From positions 104,492,965 through 104,556,964 of the forward strand of contig NC_091001.1 in NCBI RefSeq assembly GCF_041146395.1: a stretch of 64,000 bases of DNA. The letters are read 5' to 3'. Source of the DNA: Eulemur rufifrons. Taxonomy: Eukaryota > Chordata > Mammalia > Primates > Lemuridae. The first letter of the stretch is position 1, and every line of letters starts with the position of its first letter. This document shows, piece after piece, positions 30,471 through 41,690 of this stretch. The position numbers and the translations under genes are program-made. A model generated the notes under the pieces. The model saw only the letters and a list, made by a program, of their open reading frames with translations, was not told the DNA's origin and did not search any database.

Positions 30471-31099
30471 GCTAAGGAAAGTATTCCTGTTAGAAACTAA
30501 AAACTGTTTACTAGCAATGGTGCAAAATATGCACTGTTTTTCCTACTTGGAAAAAAGCAAACAACAATTGAAGGCCACATATCTTTACTCAGTGTCCTTT
30601 GAGGTCCAGGGAGCCACCAGCTGTAGACTGTAGAATCAGTGCCACTCACGCATCCATGCCATGACCAGAGCCTCTGGCGTGCCAGGCCCTGGGCTCGGGA
30701 AGGTGTGGAGACCATCAGTGAGGGAGGCTGACATCCATGCAGGTGTACAGCGAAGTGGCACAAGGTGAGGACTAGAGCAGAGGGAGGGAGAATCCCCTGG
30801 GAGCCCAGAGCAGTGAGAGGTGAGTGGAGTGGGTGGGTGGTGCCCTCCCCTCCCTGGGACGGCTGTGGGATTAGACTGGTCAAGTTCGTGTTTCCTCCTG
30901 TGCACCCAGGGTCTCCCAGAGCATGTCCCCTGGGAGCTTGCAGGGAGGACTGTTGCAGCAGGGTGCTGCAGGGAGAGGCCTCGGGCCTGGAGGCCGTGAG
31001 CATGACAGGGGCCCTGCGGTGGCCCTAGGGCTTGGCTCACTGTCTCCTTTCGGTTGTTCTGAGCATGGACTTCAAGGGAGTCACACACGTCAGGGGGTC
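30471..31099. other. Unique DNA
   Basis: The 168- and 150-codon minus-strand frames overlap each other in different frames and resemble no protein family. Confidence 0.4.
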
Positions 31100-31290
31100 A
31101 GGCATGTGTCCCACCCATTCACTCCTTCATCCATCCAGCCATTCATTTCTTCACTCGCCGGTTCCCACGGCGCCACACACCTAGCCGGCTTGTCAGCACG
31201 CAGGCCGCCGCAGAGCCCGCGCCTCCGTCTCCTGCACTCCTCCGACAAACGCGTACCGAGAGCCTGGTACTGACCAGGCCTATGCGACAG
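31100..31290 (-). mobile_element. Possible L2 LINE tail
   Basis: CACTCCTTCATCCATCCAGC, CATTCATTTCTTCACTC and, after a GC-rich block, GAGAGCCTGGTACTGACCAG. A weak inverted L2 tail. Confidence 0.35.
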
Positions 31291-31479
31291 ACTTCTTGCA
31301 AAGCCTGCTGAGTTCATTTCCCCATTACAAGCAGGTCCTTTCCCCTTCTCAGGTCACCTAGCCAGAGAAAATGTAATTTATACTCCTGGTAAATACCCTG
31401 ACTCGTCCATAGATACATGATACTCCATGTTGCCTAATATTTGCACACAAAATATAAAACCCAGATTTTTTGACTTTTA

Positions 31480-31630
31480 GGGTTAGAATGGTTATAGGAG
31501 CTACCTCCTATTTTTCAGATGAGAAAACCAAGGCCTAGACTGTGGAGAGAGAACTGCTCGAGGTCACAGAGGAGGTTAGCAGAGTTAAGGTTCTATCTCC
31601 CTATCCAAGATCCAGTCTTCAACCCCACAC
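31480..31630 (-). mobile_element. MIR SINE
   Basis: CTATTTTTCAGATGAGAAAA, CCAAGGCCTAGACTGTGGAG, then GAGGTCACAGAGGAGGTTAG. Confidence 0.7.
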
Positions 31631-31664
31631 TATAATATGTCCTAATATTATGTTCCAGAATAGG

Positions 31665-31750
31665 CCAAGGGAGCTTGGACAGAGTCTCTTTTGGCCTCAG
31701 TTTTCTTATCTATGGAAAGAAAAGTCTGATACCAATCTCTAGTCAAATTT
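31665..31750 (+). mobile_element. MIR SINE fragment
   Basis: GAGCTTGGACAGAGTCTCTT, TTGGCCTCAGTTTTCTTATC, then TATGGAAAGAAAAGTCTGAT. Confidence 0.7.
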
Positions 31751-32261
31751 CCATCTCTATTTTCTGGGTCTCCACACAAAACATCGATTGGCATGCAGTC
31801 ATTACAGTAGGGAACCTGGCCTGCTTTTCACCTGTAAAAGAATGAATCTGTCGGTGGATTCTGCTTTGCTGCAGGACAGTTGTCCAATACCATTTTTAGC
31901 CCACAGGGAACTTTGGGTGGGCTGGCCTGGGGGCCCCAGGTCAGGGGGAAACAGTGGTCTTCCCCAGGCTGCAGCTCTGGCCAAGCCCTCTTCAGAGGCT
32001 TGGCGTGTCTGAGTGTGGGCGCCAGGCATCAAGGAAGTGGGTAGAATCAGCCCTGCTGTGATTCATGCTCCTAAAAGCACGAGTGCCGTGCTCACAGCAC
32101 GCAGGGGGAAACTGGTGGAGCTCAAAGCTTCCCGACATTTCCCCGTTCATCGAGCCAGCCCGCCATTCGTTCAACCAGCAAACTTCAGCAACTGGACCCC
32201 ATGCAAGTTGCCTTAAGAGACCCAGAGAAATTCAGCCGAATAAACCACCGGTGGCCAGCAC
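31751..32261. other. Unique DNA
   Basis: No repeat or exon recognised. Confidence 0.4.
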
Positions 32262-32350
32262 AGTGAGGGCAGGGACGGTGCCATTCATCTTGCATCTCAA
32301 GTGCCCACACTATGTGGGTGCTCGATACATGATTGTTAATTGGATGGATT
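32262..32350 (+). mobile_element. L2 LINE 3' end
   Basis: GTGAGGGCAGGGACGGTGCC, then TATGTGGGTGCTCGATACAT and TTGGATGGA. Confidence 0.7.
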
Positions 32351-32364
32351 GCCTGTTGGGAGCT

Positions 32365-32530
32365 CCTTACTGGCTCAGACACAGTGGGCAAAATAACCTC
32401 CCCTCTGTAAACCTTACTTTTCTCATGTCTAAAATGAAAAAACCAGTAACACTGATCTGACATGATTCTTGGGAGGATCGGACAAGAAAACTATATGGAA
32501 GAAGAACTTTGTAAATGGCAAAGCCCTAAG
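32365..32530 (+). mobile_element. MIR SINE
   Basis: GTGGGCAAAATAACCTCCCC, TCTGTAAACCTTACTTTTCT, then CATGTCTAAAATGAAAAAAC and TTCTTGGGAGGATCGG. Confidence 0.75.
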
Positions 32531-33844
32531 AAAAACACTAGCTCTCGTCACTACCATGTGGTATAAGAGAAATTCAAAGACCACGGGAGAACCCAGAGCC
32601 AGCGGTGCATCAGCCGGGCTGAACCTTGCGAGGAATGGGAGAAATGTGGTATTTAGAACCTAAAACCCTCTGCAGTCAGGCTACAAAAGACCTGGTCATT
32701 CATTTGCTTGTTTCCTTTTCAATAGGAAGAGAAGTTGTGGCCAAATGAAAGACACTGGCTTTTCACACTCCGAACAAGAATTTTGGTGAAAAGTGAGCTT
32801 TGCTTCTTGTGGCTTTGGTGTGGATGCCGGACCAAACCAGCGAGGGGGAGCTCGCGTCTCCGGAGTCCTCTGTGTGCAGAGCACTTGGCGTGCCTTATCC
32901 CATTTAATTAGTCATTTAGGGGAGATTCAAAACTGCCGGCCTGTAGGTATTTGGGTTCTGGAATCCAGGGATCTGGGAGGGCTCAGGTCAAAGGTCTTCC
33001 CATTATTAAAGTGTCCAGAATGACAGAAAGATCCAACGCCCGCCGCCTGACCTCCACCCCCACCTCCGCCCCGCCTCCCCCAGCCCCGCCGAAGTCTTAC
33101 TCAAATAAACAGTCCCGGGTCCCAAAAGGTGTTCCTGCGAAGCTGGACCAGAAATCCTAATTGTGGTTTAATGAGGCCCGGGTTTGCTCTCGGCTGAGCT
33201 GTTTACTGAAGCAATTTCGCTTTGCTCCCTCTGGCCAGAGATTGCGGCCACTGGCTACCCTGTTTAGGATAAATGTCACTACAGGCACTGGGGGAGTTTT
33301 GACCGACTCTCTGCTTCCTGTATCGCCCTGGAGCAGCCCCGCAACCACCACGCTCAGACTCTGCGACAGGAGTGAAGGGTGTAAGGTATAAAGAGGAGGA
33401 AGGTACAGATGTTGTCTCTAAAGCCCCTACTGTCCAGTGGGGAAGCAATGAAAGAAGGGACAATACTCTGACTCAGGGGACCATGGGGGCTCTGGGGGTG
33501 CCAGGGGAGACCCAGCTTTGCCTGGGTCCCAGAACTGCTCCCAGAGAAAGAGTCGCATGCCAGCTGCTAAGGCGCCGACTCTGTCCTGGAACTCTGGAGC
33601 ACCGTCCTCTCCCCAGTAGGCTGTAAGCTCGGCCACGGGGGCTGCAAAGGGCCTCTCTGGACTCTGCTCAATCACCTCTGTGCAGTCCACACATCTCCAG
33701 TGGCTTGTTCAGACGGCTCCCGCTGCTAACGGGAAGTGCCCCAAACCCCGCAGGCCCTGCACATAGAGGGCACAGCACACACGCTTTTTCCTCTACTCCC
33801 AGGCCTCAGAGAGGATCAGGAAAGAGGAAAGAGAAAGGAGATAG
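32531..33844. other. Unique DNA, includes an AT-containing island at 33130-33290
   Basis: No exon recognised. 33140-33290 (TCCTAATTGTGGTTTAATGAG) is non-repeat and could be a conserved element. 32890-32930 has CCATTTAATTAGTCATTTAG. Confidence 0.4.
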
Positions 33845-33985
33845 CATTTACTGAACCTATGGAAGCAAACAGTAGCTCCTTTACTATTTTGACTGATTGT
33901 TTATTATTCCTAACATCTAGAGGAGGAAACTGAGGCTTGGAGAAGCAGTGACTTGCCCAAGGTCGCACAATGATGGAGCCGGAAT
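33845..33985 (-). mobile_element. MIR SINE
   Basis: CATCTAGAGGAGGAAACTGA, GGCTTGGAGAAGCAGTGACT, then TGCCCAAGGTCGCACAATGA. Confidence 0.8.
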
Positions 33986-34004
33986 ATATCCACAATTATC
34001 TGTC

Positions 34005-34140
34005 TACCTACCAATTACTTACTGAGTGTTAAAACTATAAGCCAGGTGTGGGGACGGATCCAAGAGTAATCAAAGTCCTGGTCTCATGGAGATGAGACTC
34101 CGGGCAGGGAAACAGGCAGTGGAGACATTGGTACAAACAT
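34005..34140 (-). mobile_element. L2 LINE 3' fragment
   Basis: ACCAATTACTTACTGAGTGT, TAAGCCAGGTGTGGGGACGG, then AAGTCCTGGTCTCATGGAGA. Confidence 0.65.
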
Positions 34141-34954
34141 AACATAACATCTCTAAGGCCTGTCTGACTCGAAAGCTATGCTCTGTCTTCTGCCACGCAT
34201 GACTTCCATTCCCCCACGAGCATCTGGCTCCCACCCGTCCCCTCCATCCTGTCTACGTCCAGGGGCCCGACATCAGGCTTAATAGCGCGCTGCCTGTCCA
34301 CACGCCCTCCATAAACCCAACGTGCTCCTTTGGGGCTTTGCGCCATCCCCACAAAAGCAGTCACGGCATCAAAGACGAACTCTGTTCTCTGCCCGACGCC
34401 TGCCGTGCAGCTGTCCTCAGCAGGCCTGGAATCTTCCCCCAAACAAGTCGGCCCCTGGGGTTCCCCCGTCCTTCCTGGAGGTACCCTCTGAAGTTCCTGG
34501 CGAGGAAGTTCTGGTTCAGATAAAGGTTACCCAAATAGCTCCAGCCGCCCAAAATGTGGTGGGAGATTTACAGGAAGCAGGGAGGGGTGGCACTTCCAGG
34601 AGCCGTAAATCTCTCCTGCCCGAGGCTGGGGAAGAGAATGCACAGCAAACACTAAATCAATTTCATTGGCGTGCTGCGGGGTTTCTGCACTTGGAGGCTG
34701 GGCCTGGAATGGAAAGGAAGTCGTTGTCAAACACCAGAAATGATGAGGACAGACGCCGGAATCAGAGCTTTTGATTTCCTGTGGACCAGAGCGTTTGCTG
34801 GGTCTTGGGCTTTGCTTTGGGGTCTGGTCACAAAACGCCTCTGTCCTAGGAGTAAGTAGCCAAAGCCCAGTGGCCTTGGGTACCAGGCATCGCTGGGCTT
34901 CTCTGGGCCTCCAGGGTCTTTTGACAAAGGCCCCTCCTCCTGGGGCTCCCATGC
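34141..34954. other. Unique DNA with a short hairpin
   Basis: No exon recognised. GGGAGATTTAC (34561) and GTAAATCTCTCC (34605) form an inverted repeat of about 10 bp with a loop of about 34 bases. Confidence 0.4.
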
Positions 34955-35285
34955 GCCAGCTCTGCATGGCTGGCTCCTTCTCATCAGTCCCATCTTACTT
35001 AGCTCAAATGTCCCTGTCCAGAGACGCCTTCCCTGCATGGTCTGTCTAAAGGAAGCCCTTAAATCCCACTCTTCACTCAGTGTCTCTCTGTTTAGCTCTT
35101 TCATCAGGTCTGAAAGAATCTTGTTTATTTAATCACGTGTTGACTTCCTGTACACCCCACTATGTCAGCTCCACAAAGGCTGACGTGTCCACCACCGTGT
35201 GCCTGGTACCTCGCACAGGACTGAGTTGTACATAGTAGGTGCCCGATACATCCTCACTGAATGAGTGAATCCATGAATAACTAGA
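34955..35285 (+). mobile_element. L2 LINE 3' end
   Basis: TTAGCTCAAATGTCCCTGTC, CAGAGACGCCTTCCCTGCAT, TCAGCTCCACAAAGGCTGAC, then CATAGTAGGTGCCCGATACA and TGAATGAGTGAATCC. A long, well preserved L2 tail. Confidence 0.85.
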
Positions 35286-35814
35286 TTACCCAAAGGTGTC
35301 CACCCTAATCTCCATTTCCTTTGTGGGTCGCAGAGATAGAGGGTGGGTGAGGAGGGGAATGCATTTCTATCTATCCCAAACACTCAGAATGTTGAAGAAG
35401 AACCTGTTCAGCAAAACCATTTGTTGTGTTTGCTTGGCTCTAGTACAGATATTCACGTATTTACCTTATTCTGCAAAAAGATCTCCTGGAAGTAGAGTGT
35501 TTCATCTTTCCATGAGGGATCTGAAACCCTGAGGCTGGCGGCTTGGGCAAGCCCAGCTAGGGGGCTGAACTCTCGCCCTCCCCTCCTTCCTTATGTTGTA
35601 CAATCTGCCCTAAAGGGGTCTTCCCAGCTCCCAGGGAGAAGTGAGGCTGCAGCTGGGCCCATCTCCCCTCTGCCCCCGCTGATCTGAGCTGCACCCACAC
35701 TGCAGTCCCGCTCTCCCACCCTCCCTGGCAGAGAATGGGCGAAGGTCTCTCTCCCTCACCGTGAGAGGGTGGGTCTCCCTGGAGACAGGAATCCTGTACT
35801 CGTTTAGTCAGAAG
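35286..35814. other. Unique DNA
   Basis: No repeat or exon recognised. Confidence 0.4.
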
Positions 35815-35965
35815 CCTTTAAAGGTCACTGGACCCAATTTGTCATTATTCAGAGGGGCAGGTTGAGTCTCAGAGAAGGAAAGGGACTCTTTCAAGGCCAT
35901 ACAGGAGAGCAGAGGCAGCAATGGAGCGAGGCCCAGGTGTCCTGACTCCCAGGCTGGAGCCCCCT
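35815..35965 (-). mobile_element. MIR SINE
   Basis: TCATTATTCAGAGGGGCAGG, TTGAGTCTCAGAGAAGGAAA, then CAAGGCCATACAGGAGAGCA. Confidence 0.7.
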
Positions 35966-36084
35966 GGCCACGTCAACCCTCCTGCTCCTGGAGACACGCG
36001 GCTGCCGGGCAGGGGTGGGTGGCGCGACTCTCCCACCTGGGCAGGGCAGCCGGTCTCACGCGTGTGAAGGAGAAACCAGCACAG

Positions 36085-36165
36085 GCTTTGGGCTGGAATG
36101 AACCTGGTCTCACTGCTGCACGGCCCTGGGCAAGTGCTGCAGTCTCTGAGGCCACTTGTCAAACA
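36085..36165 (+). mobile_element. MIR SINE fragment
   Basis: GGAATGAACCTGGTCTCACT, then ACGGCCCTGGGCAAGTGCTG and CAGTCTCTGAGGCC. Confidence 0.55.
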
Positions 36166-36554
36166 GCCTTGAACCTGCAGAGGAGGGAGGATAAAACAGG
36201 GACATGCAGGCCTCCGCACGCAGAGAGTGCTGGGTAGCCGTTAGGGCTCTTCCCTCCCGCTTCCTCTGGCTTCCAGACCGTGTTTCCCATGACTTGTTTT
36301 TCACCCCCAAGGATCCTATGCCACTCCCCACCCCCACCTACCCCAACATGCCATCAGTTTCAACTGCCCACGTCTTATGTGCTTCCTGTTTTAGGGGTGT
36401 TCCTCCCTTGCTATCCAGCTCAATTTAATTTTTTCTTCTTTTTTACTTCGAGTTACCTCACCTAGGAAGCGCTCTAGGATTTCCAGACTCCTTGAAATCA
36501 TCATTGGTAGGGAAAATGTCAACCAGCATGTTCGGCCTTTCTTTCTGGTTGCAC
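36166..36554. other. Unique DNA
   Basis: No repeat or exon recognised. Confidence 0.4.
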
Positions 36555-36715
36555 TTTTAAACATTTATCCGTTCGACCAACGTGAAGTCCCCACTACGTG
36601 GCAGGCACAGTCCTCATCCCCAAGAATACAAGGACAAACCAGACACAGCCCTTCCTCCCCACGCACTCCCCATCCCCAAAAGCTCCCTGTCTTCCAGAGA
36701 CAAAGACACAGCGTG
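36555..36715 (-). mobile_element. L2 LINE 3' fragment
   Basis: AACATTTATCCGTTCGACCA, CACTACGTGGCAGGCACAGT, then CCCCAAGAATACAAGGACAA. Confidence 0.7.
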
Positions 36716-36744
36716 GTAAGAGGTTTAAAGGGCCAACCAGCTTA

Positions 36745-37010
36745 GTCAGTGCTGGCTGCTCTAACAGATAAACCCCCAAAGTGTCAGAAGCTTCACAAAC
36801 GGAAGTGTATTTCTCACTCATGTAGCAGACCTGTCCGTGCATGTGTGCTGGGTGGCAGGGGGCTGGGTGTGGGGACAGTCATAGCCCCAGCAGGGCAGGA
36901 AGGGACAGTGCTCAAGGGCAGACTCAACGAGCTGGCTCAGGGCTGGTTTGAACTAGCACTCATGAGCTCTGTATGTCCCATCCATGCAAAGCTAACGATG
37001 GCCTTTCTTT
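36745..37010 (-). mobile_element. Old LTR-like repeat
   Basis: GTGCTGGCTGCTCTAACAGA, TGTCAGAAGCTTCACAAACG and GTGTATTTCTCACTCATGTA have the shape of the inverted end of an old LTR, and resemble 48657-48900. Family not resolved. Confidence 0.4.
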
Positions 37011-37604
37011 AGGCTGGAAATACAAAACGTTCAAAGAAGATGATAAGGGACGTCCGTTTGGAAAGTCTCTGCTTGGCTGGCTTGCCCCCTGCAGCCAGGT
37101 AAGTTAGCACCGTGGAGACGAGGCCACATTTAGGGAACATCCCATCCCCACTTTCTGTCTTTCCAGCATGGTCAGATGGGGTCTGAAAGACCAGGCGTTA
37201 AGGAAGACGTGCTCAGCTCAGACCTGTAACATTTGTGCAAGGTGGCTAGAGTGGAAGAGCCGAGAGGAATGTGCCCCCCCAGGTGGTGAGCCTCCCTGCT
37301 GCATGAGCAGGTGGCTTGAAATGTAAAGGGGCGGCCAGCAAGGTGGACTGCTGACTTTTAAAGATGGAAGAAACTGCTGACAACATCAAGTCAAGGAACC
37401 AGAGATTCTGAGGCTAAATAAGACTTGGAGGTCATCTGGACGACCTCGTCAATATCGGCTTCCTTGTGTGCAGCATCTTCCATGACAGCTGCCCACTCTC
37501 ACTCAGATCATCTCACTGGGCAGACTGATGTGTCAGAGAGCTCTCAGAGACAGACTCCCTCTGAGTCAACCAAAGTCTGGCTCGTTGACCTTCAATCACC
37601 TCTG
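37011..37604. other. Unique DNA
   Basis: No exon recognised. The 160-codon frame at 37425-37907 runs into the Alu and is an artefact. Confidence 0.4.
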
Positions 37605-37614
37605 TCCTACCTCT

Positions 37615-37929
37615 TATTCTTTTTCTTGAGTCTCTCTCTGTTGCCCGGGCTAGAGTACAGTGGCATCAGCCTAGCTCACAGCAACCTCAAACTCCTGGGC
37701 TCAGGCTATCCTCCTGCCTCAGCCTCCCGAGAAGCTGGGACTACAGGCGCTCGACACCACACCCAGCTAATTTTTTCTATTTTTAGTTGCCCAGTTAATT
37801 TCCCCCCCCCCCTATTTTTAGTAGAGACGGGGTCTCACTTTTGCTCAGGCTGGTCTCAAACTCCTGATTTCAAGCAATTCTCCCACCTCAGCCCCCCAGA
37901 GCGCTAGGATTACAGGCATGAGCCACCCA
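37615..37929 (-). mobile_element. Alu SINE, strepsirrhine-type body
   Basis: CTCTCTGTTGCCCGGGCTAG, GGCATCAGCCTAGCTCACAG, TAGTAGAGACGGGGTCTCAC, ending GGCATGAGCCACC. The target-site duplication TCCTACCTCT lies at 37605-37614 and 37930-37939. A C-run (about 37803-37812) has grown in the AT-block region, and the poly-T is short. Confidence 0.95.
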
Positions 37930-37949
37930 TCCTACCTCTAAGACCCACA

Positions 37950-38060
37950 GTTTGTCTTTGTCCCTCACTTTAGAGTTGAGGAAGCAGAAGTGATGTTCCC
38001 AAGTCACTCAGCAGACTCAAGGCAGACCTGGGAATAGAAACCAGCTCTCCTTCCAGCCAG
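37950..38060 (-). mobile_element. MIR SINE fragment
   Basis: CACTTTAGAGTTGAGGAAGC, AGAAGTGATGTTCCCAAGTC, then ACTCAGCAGACTCAAGGCAG. Confidence 0.65.
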
Positions 38061-38505
38061 GATCAGGTTCTTCCCACTCCATTGTGTCAAATCTGTTTAC
38101 AAAAGAGAAAAAGCAAAGGAGTTGTGTTTCTTCCAACTTGGTTTTGAATCTCGGAGGTTTTCCTGGTGAGACAGAAGGCATGTGGGAGGCTGGAGGAGGG
38201 GATCTGCTTCTGCAGGGGACCGGAGGTGTCAGGGAAATGGGACACGAGGAAATACATTTGCACAGAATGAAAACGGGGGAAAGGGAGCAACGTGCAAACC
38301 TTCAAGCAATTAAGAAAAAAAGCATCTCAGGAAATAAAAAATGACCCTTTCAGGAATGTTCTTTCAGAGAGTGAACAAGAAGCCCACACATCTATTATAT
38401 AAAGTAAATAGTCTGGTTACCTGATTTTCTCCATACTTGATGGAGATAGCAACATAATCACTCTGGCATTCATTAACAGATCTTGAAAACTAGTTTTAAC
38501 ACTTG
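38061..38505. other. Unique DNA
   Basis: No repeat or exon recognised. Confidence 0.4.

Positions 38506-38542
<37 letters not shown>
38506..38542. repeat. (CA)n microsatellite
   Basis: About 18 perfect CA units. Confidence 0.98.
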
Positions 38543-38544
<2 letters not shown>

Positions 38545-38844
38545 AAAGATAAATCCCCCTGGAAGGAATTTATTTCAATGTACCTAAAATGAGCCTGCAC
38601 AGATAACAGTTTCTTTGGAAAACTGTGCATCTCACTCGGTAATGTTTATGTCTGCCCCGCTCCACCACACGGGATCAACCCTCTGCCCTCCCCCGCACGA
38701 CACCGGGCTGCCAAGGCTTCCTGCCTACGATGCTCAGAGACCTGATCCTCCAAGACAGTGCGCCTGGTACCCAGAACTGGGGCAGAGAGTGACAGGAGGG
38801 GCAGAGGGGATGGCTCACTCCGGAGAGGCAGCGGGCAGGTCTCT
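38543..38844. other. Unique DNA
   Basis: No repeat or exon recognised. Confidence 0.4.
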
Positions 38845-39005
38845 GGGCTCTGGAAACAGGCAGCTGGAATCCCAAGGTCTGCTTACTTGCTGAGTGACCT
38901 TGATCTGAGTTTCCTCCTCATTGAAATGGAGTCAAGTTTGGTATCTACTTCATGAAATTATACATGTGGAATCTTTAGCACATGGTCAGTGCTTGATAGA
39001 AGTGG
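38845..39005 (+). mobile_element. MIR SINE, near full length
   Basis: TTACTTGCTGAGTGACCTTG, ATCTGAGTTTCCTCCTCATT, GAAATGGAGTCAAGTTTGGT, then TAGCACATGGTCAGTGCTTG. Confidence 0.85.
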
Positions 39006-39034
39006 CTGTTACTATTCCGTACAAGTATCACCCC

Positions 39035-39300
39035 TTCCCAGCGCGCTGCCAGGCACTGGGGGAGACACAATTACAACACAGTGCAAGTGCTCTGCAGAAC
39101 CTTGAAAGGCCACACAGAGGGGAGGTGACTGCTGCTCTCTGGAAGGGAGCGAGTCGGGTTCGTCTCACTGAGATGGCTCTGCTCAGGTGGGACTTCAAGG
39201 ATAGGTGAGAGGAAGGGGAAAGGCATTCCAGGCAGAAGGACTGGTCTGTACAAAGGCTCAGGAGGAAGACACAGAAGGACCAGGGCAGACACTGGCTGGG
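39035..39300 (-). mobile_element. L2 LINE fragment
   Basis: GCTGCCAGGCACTGGGGGAG, TGGGACTTCAAGGATAGGTG, then GGCATTCCAGGCAGAAGGAC and TACAAAGGCTCAGGAGG. Confidence 0.65.
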
Positions 39301-40179
39301 GGGCCAGCGGAGTTGCTGCACAAGCAGCAAAGGGAGTGGGGCTGGACTCACCCCTTAAGAAATGAGAGGAAGCCTGGGGTCTGCCCCCCATGCAGTGTGC
39401 AAAAGTGAGGGCCACTCAAGTGCTCTGCTTGCTCTGAAGAGTAGGGCCTGGCCTCTGCTGGGAGTCCTGCTAGGAGCCCCAGAGCCTTGGAGCTGGCAGG
39501 AGCACTCCCCTGTGGCAGAAGCTCCAACTCCAGCACCTCTACTGCTCTTCACAGCCTGCAGGCTCAGCCTGGCTTTGTATCTGGCCCTGTGGCAAAGCAA
39601 ACAGAACCTTCTCAACACCCAAGCGCTTAGAATCCTGAGTGCTGGTAACAGGGACTACTTGGGAACCAGTGGACACAAACGTGGATGGGGACGCCAAAGC
39701 CTGAAGCAGGGGAGAACCCTGAATGCGGCCACCATGGGGAGTTGGCAGCAGATCCAGATAGGGAGCTAGAAACCAGGTCTCCTGGGTCCCTGGCCAGTGC
39801 TCTTTCAGTCTCACCGTGCTGCCTTCCAGCCAGTCCATTGTGCTGCACAGCTCTGCTGCACATGCTCCCTGTGGCCAAAGCGAAGTGCGCCCCCTGGAGT
39901 TGTGCAGCAGCCCCGCACCCAGTGCCCAGCTCTCCAGACAGTTGGGCTTGGTGCTTCTCCAGTGGGTGGTTGGATGTTGTGTGTACACAGAACCTGATGT
40001 CATCAGCCATCCACAGGAGCCTGGAGCTCACTAGTCCAGGGTCAGTAACTACAGCGCACGTGTGAAGCCCTTGCCCCACCCCAAGGTGTTCATGGCTGGT
40101 TAATCACTACAAGTATTTCTGCTAAACTAGGAGGAGACCTCTTAATTCTTCTCAAAACAGTGTCCAGCATGACCATTGC
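39301..40179. other. Unique DNA
   Basis: Overlapping frames of 126-154 codons occur on both strands with no protein resemblance. AAACCAGGTCTCCTGGGTCC at 39769 may be a MIR end. Confidence 0.4.
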
Positions 40180-40265
40180 TCATTCATCATCCAAAATTAT
40201 TTATTGGGCACAGCCTCTGCTCCAGGTACTGCCTGGAGTTGTCCTTGATGTGGGTGCTGTATGTA
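40180..40265 (-). mobile_element. L2 LINE 3' fragment
   Basis: GCTCATTCATCATCCAAAAT, TATTTATTGGGCACAGCCTC, then TGCTCCAGGTACTGCCTGGA. Confidence 0.65.
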
Positions 40266-40299
40266 ATTTCTAATCTATCAGCTCGGCGTCCACATGAGA

Positions 40300-40420
40300 A
40301 GTCGGCCAGTGAGTAAAAACCTAGCTGAATCCTCACAACCAGCTGAGATTCTCTTATCATTTTGGTGACTTAGCCAGCAGCAGCTGAGCTGAGACCTGAG
40401 CCGTCATCCCCACCGCAGCC
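40300..40420 (-). mobile_element. MIR SINE fragment
   Basis: CTGAATCCTCACAACCAGCT, GAGATTCTCTTATCATTTTG, then GACTTAGCCAGCAGCAGCTG. Confidence 0.55.
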
Positions 40421-40494
40421 TGTGTCTCTGGCCACGCCCCACCGCCTTTCCAGGCTGACTGAGAAACTACAACCCTGAGCTCATCACGCCGCCA
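40421..40494. other. Unique DNA
   Basis: Short spacer. Confidence 0.3.
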
Positions 40495-40765
40495 TTCACA
40501 TTCACCCTCGGATTTGTCAACGTGGATTTAAATTTTAAGCTTTTTCCTTCGAAATATCCTGCTTTCATTTGGCATTGGCTTCTGCAACTGTGCAGTTTGA
40601 GAACAATATGAAAATCAGCATTTCATCAAGCTGTTACGCTTGTTAAACGTGATCTTGAAGTCCCTAGATTTATTCTTCCAGGATGGAGTGGAACAAAAGA
40701 TGCCTGAATTTTAAACGTTCATTTTTGAAAAAACTGAAACGCACGTCCTTGAATTTCTAAAAACT
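40495..40765. other. Candidate conserved non-coding element
   Basis: AT-rich non-repeat island in GC-rich surroundings (GATTTAAATTTTAAGC, AACAATATGAAAATCAGC, TGAATTTTAAACGTTC). Composition-based inference. Confidence 0.3.
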
Positions 40766-41499
40766 AAGCCCAAGCAGAGACAGTTGGGGGATTTTCCATC
40801 CGGAGAGTTTTCCCGTAGTGAAATTAACCTCACTGTGACAGTGCCGGGAGAACGTGGTGAGGACGCGGAGGTGGAGGCGCGGCTCCTGCCCCGACCCTGG
40901 ACGAGTATCTCCCCGTCTCTGGGCCACCAGGCCTATGAGGAGGTTGGGCTGGGTGCCCTCTCTGTGCCCACCCTCCACAACTGTGGCTGAGTGTGGCCTC
41001 CAATTCCTCCCTATTTGCACTAGGGACAAAGTCAGCTGTCTGCCCTGAGAGCGCGCTCTCTGCACTGCATCACAGGTCTCTTCCTGCAGGAAACTCAGTC
41101 CCAGGTGCAACAGCAGGGGTAAAATTTGTGCCCAGGAGCAGGTTGATGCTCAGCTACTTAGAGTGCTCAATGCAGAACACATCCACATCCATCCCAGGCC
41201 TGCGGACGGGGACCTCCACGTCAAGGGAGGGCAGGAAGCTTTAAAACCTCTCCAGAACCCCTTCTTCATGAGATGCCATGCACTCGCCTGACTGCCTCCC
41301 TTCCAGCAGGGGAGGGACTGCAGGGAGGCGCCAGCTCTTCCGGAGAGTGCGCACCTGGGATCAGAGAAAGGACGGTAATGCGTTGGAACCTTGCCAGATC
41401 AGGAGAAAATCTCAAAACCCAACAAAAGGGCTTTGACGTGGAAACCGGTGCCCCAGCAAAACCCTACCTGTTTGGAAGCCAGTGCTGCTGAGAGAACAG
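40766..41499. other. Unique DNA
   Basis: No exon recognised. 40980-41110 may be faint L2. Confidence 0.35.
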
Positions 41500-41598
41500 A
41501 TACAAGCTTTTCAGTCTGACAGTCCTTTTGCCCGTTACCCGTAAAAATGGGGATAATAATATCTACAACAGGATTGTTTTGAGGATTGAAATTGGATG

Positions 41599-41635
<37 letters not shown>

Positions 41636-41690
41636 CATGTGGCACGGTTTCTAGCACATAGTGAGTAACGTGTAAATGCTTGTTCAATTA
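41500..41690 (+). mobile_element. MIR SINE with internal (GT)n
   Basis: CCCGTTACCCGTAAAAATGG, GGATAATAATATCTACAACA and TTTTGAGGATTGAAATTGGA lie left of a GT tract; TTCTAGCACATAGTGAGTAA lies right. The microsatellite sits within the MIR 3' half. Confidence 0.8.
41600..41633. repeat. (GT)n microsatellite
   Basis: About 16 perfect GT units. Confidence 0.97.
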
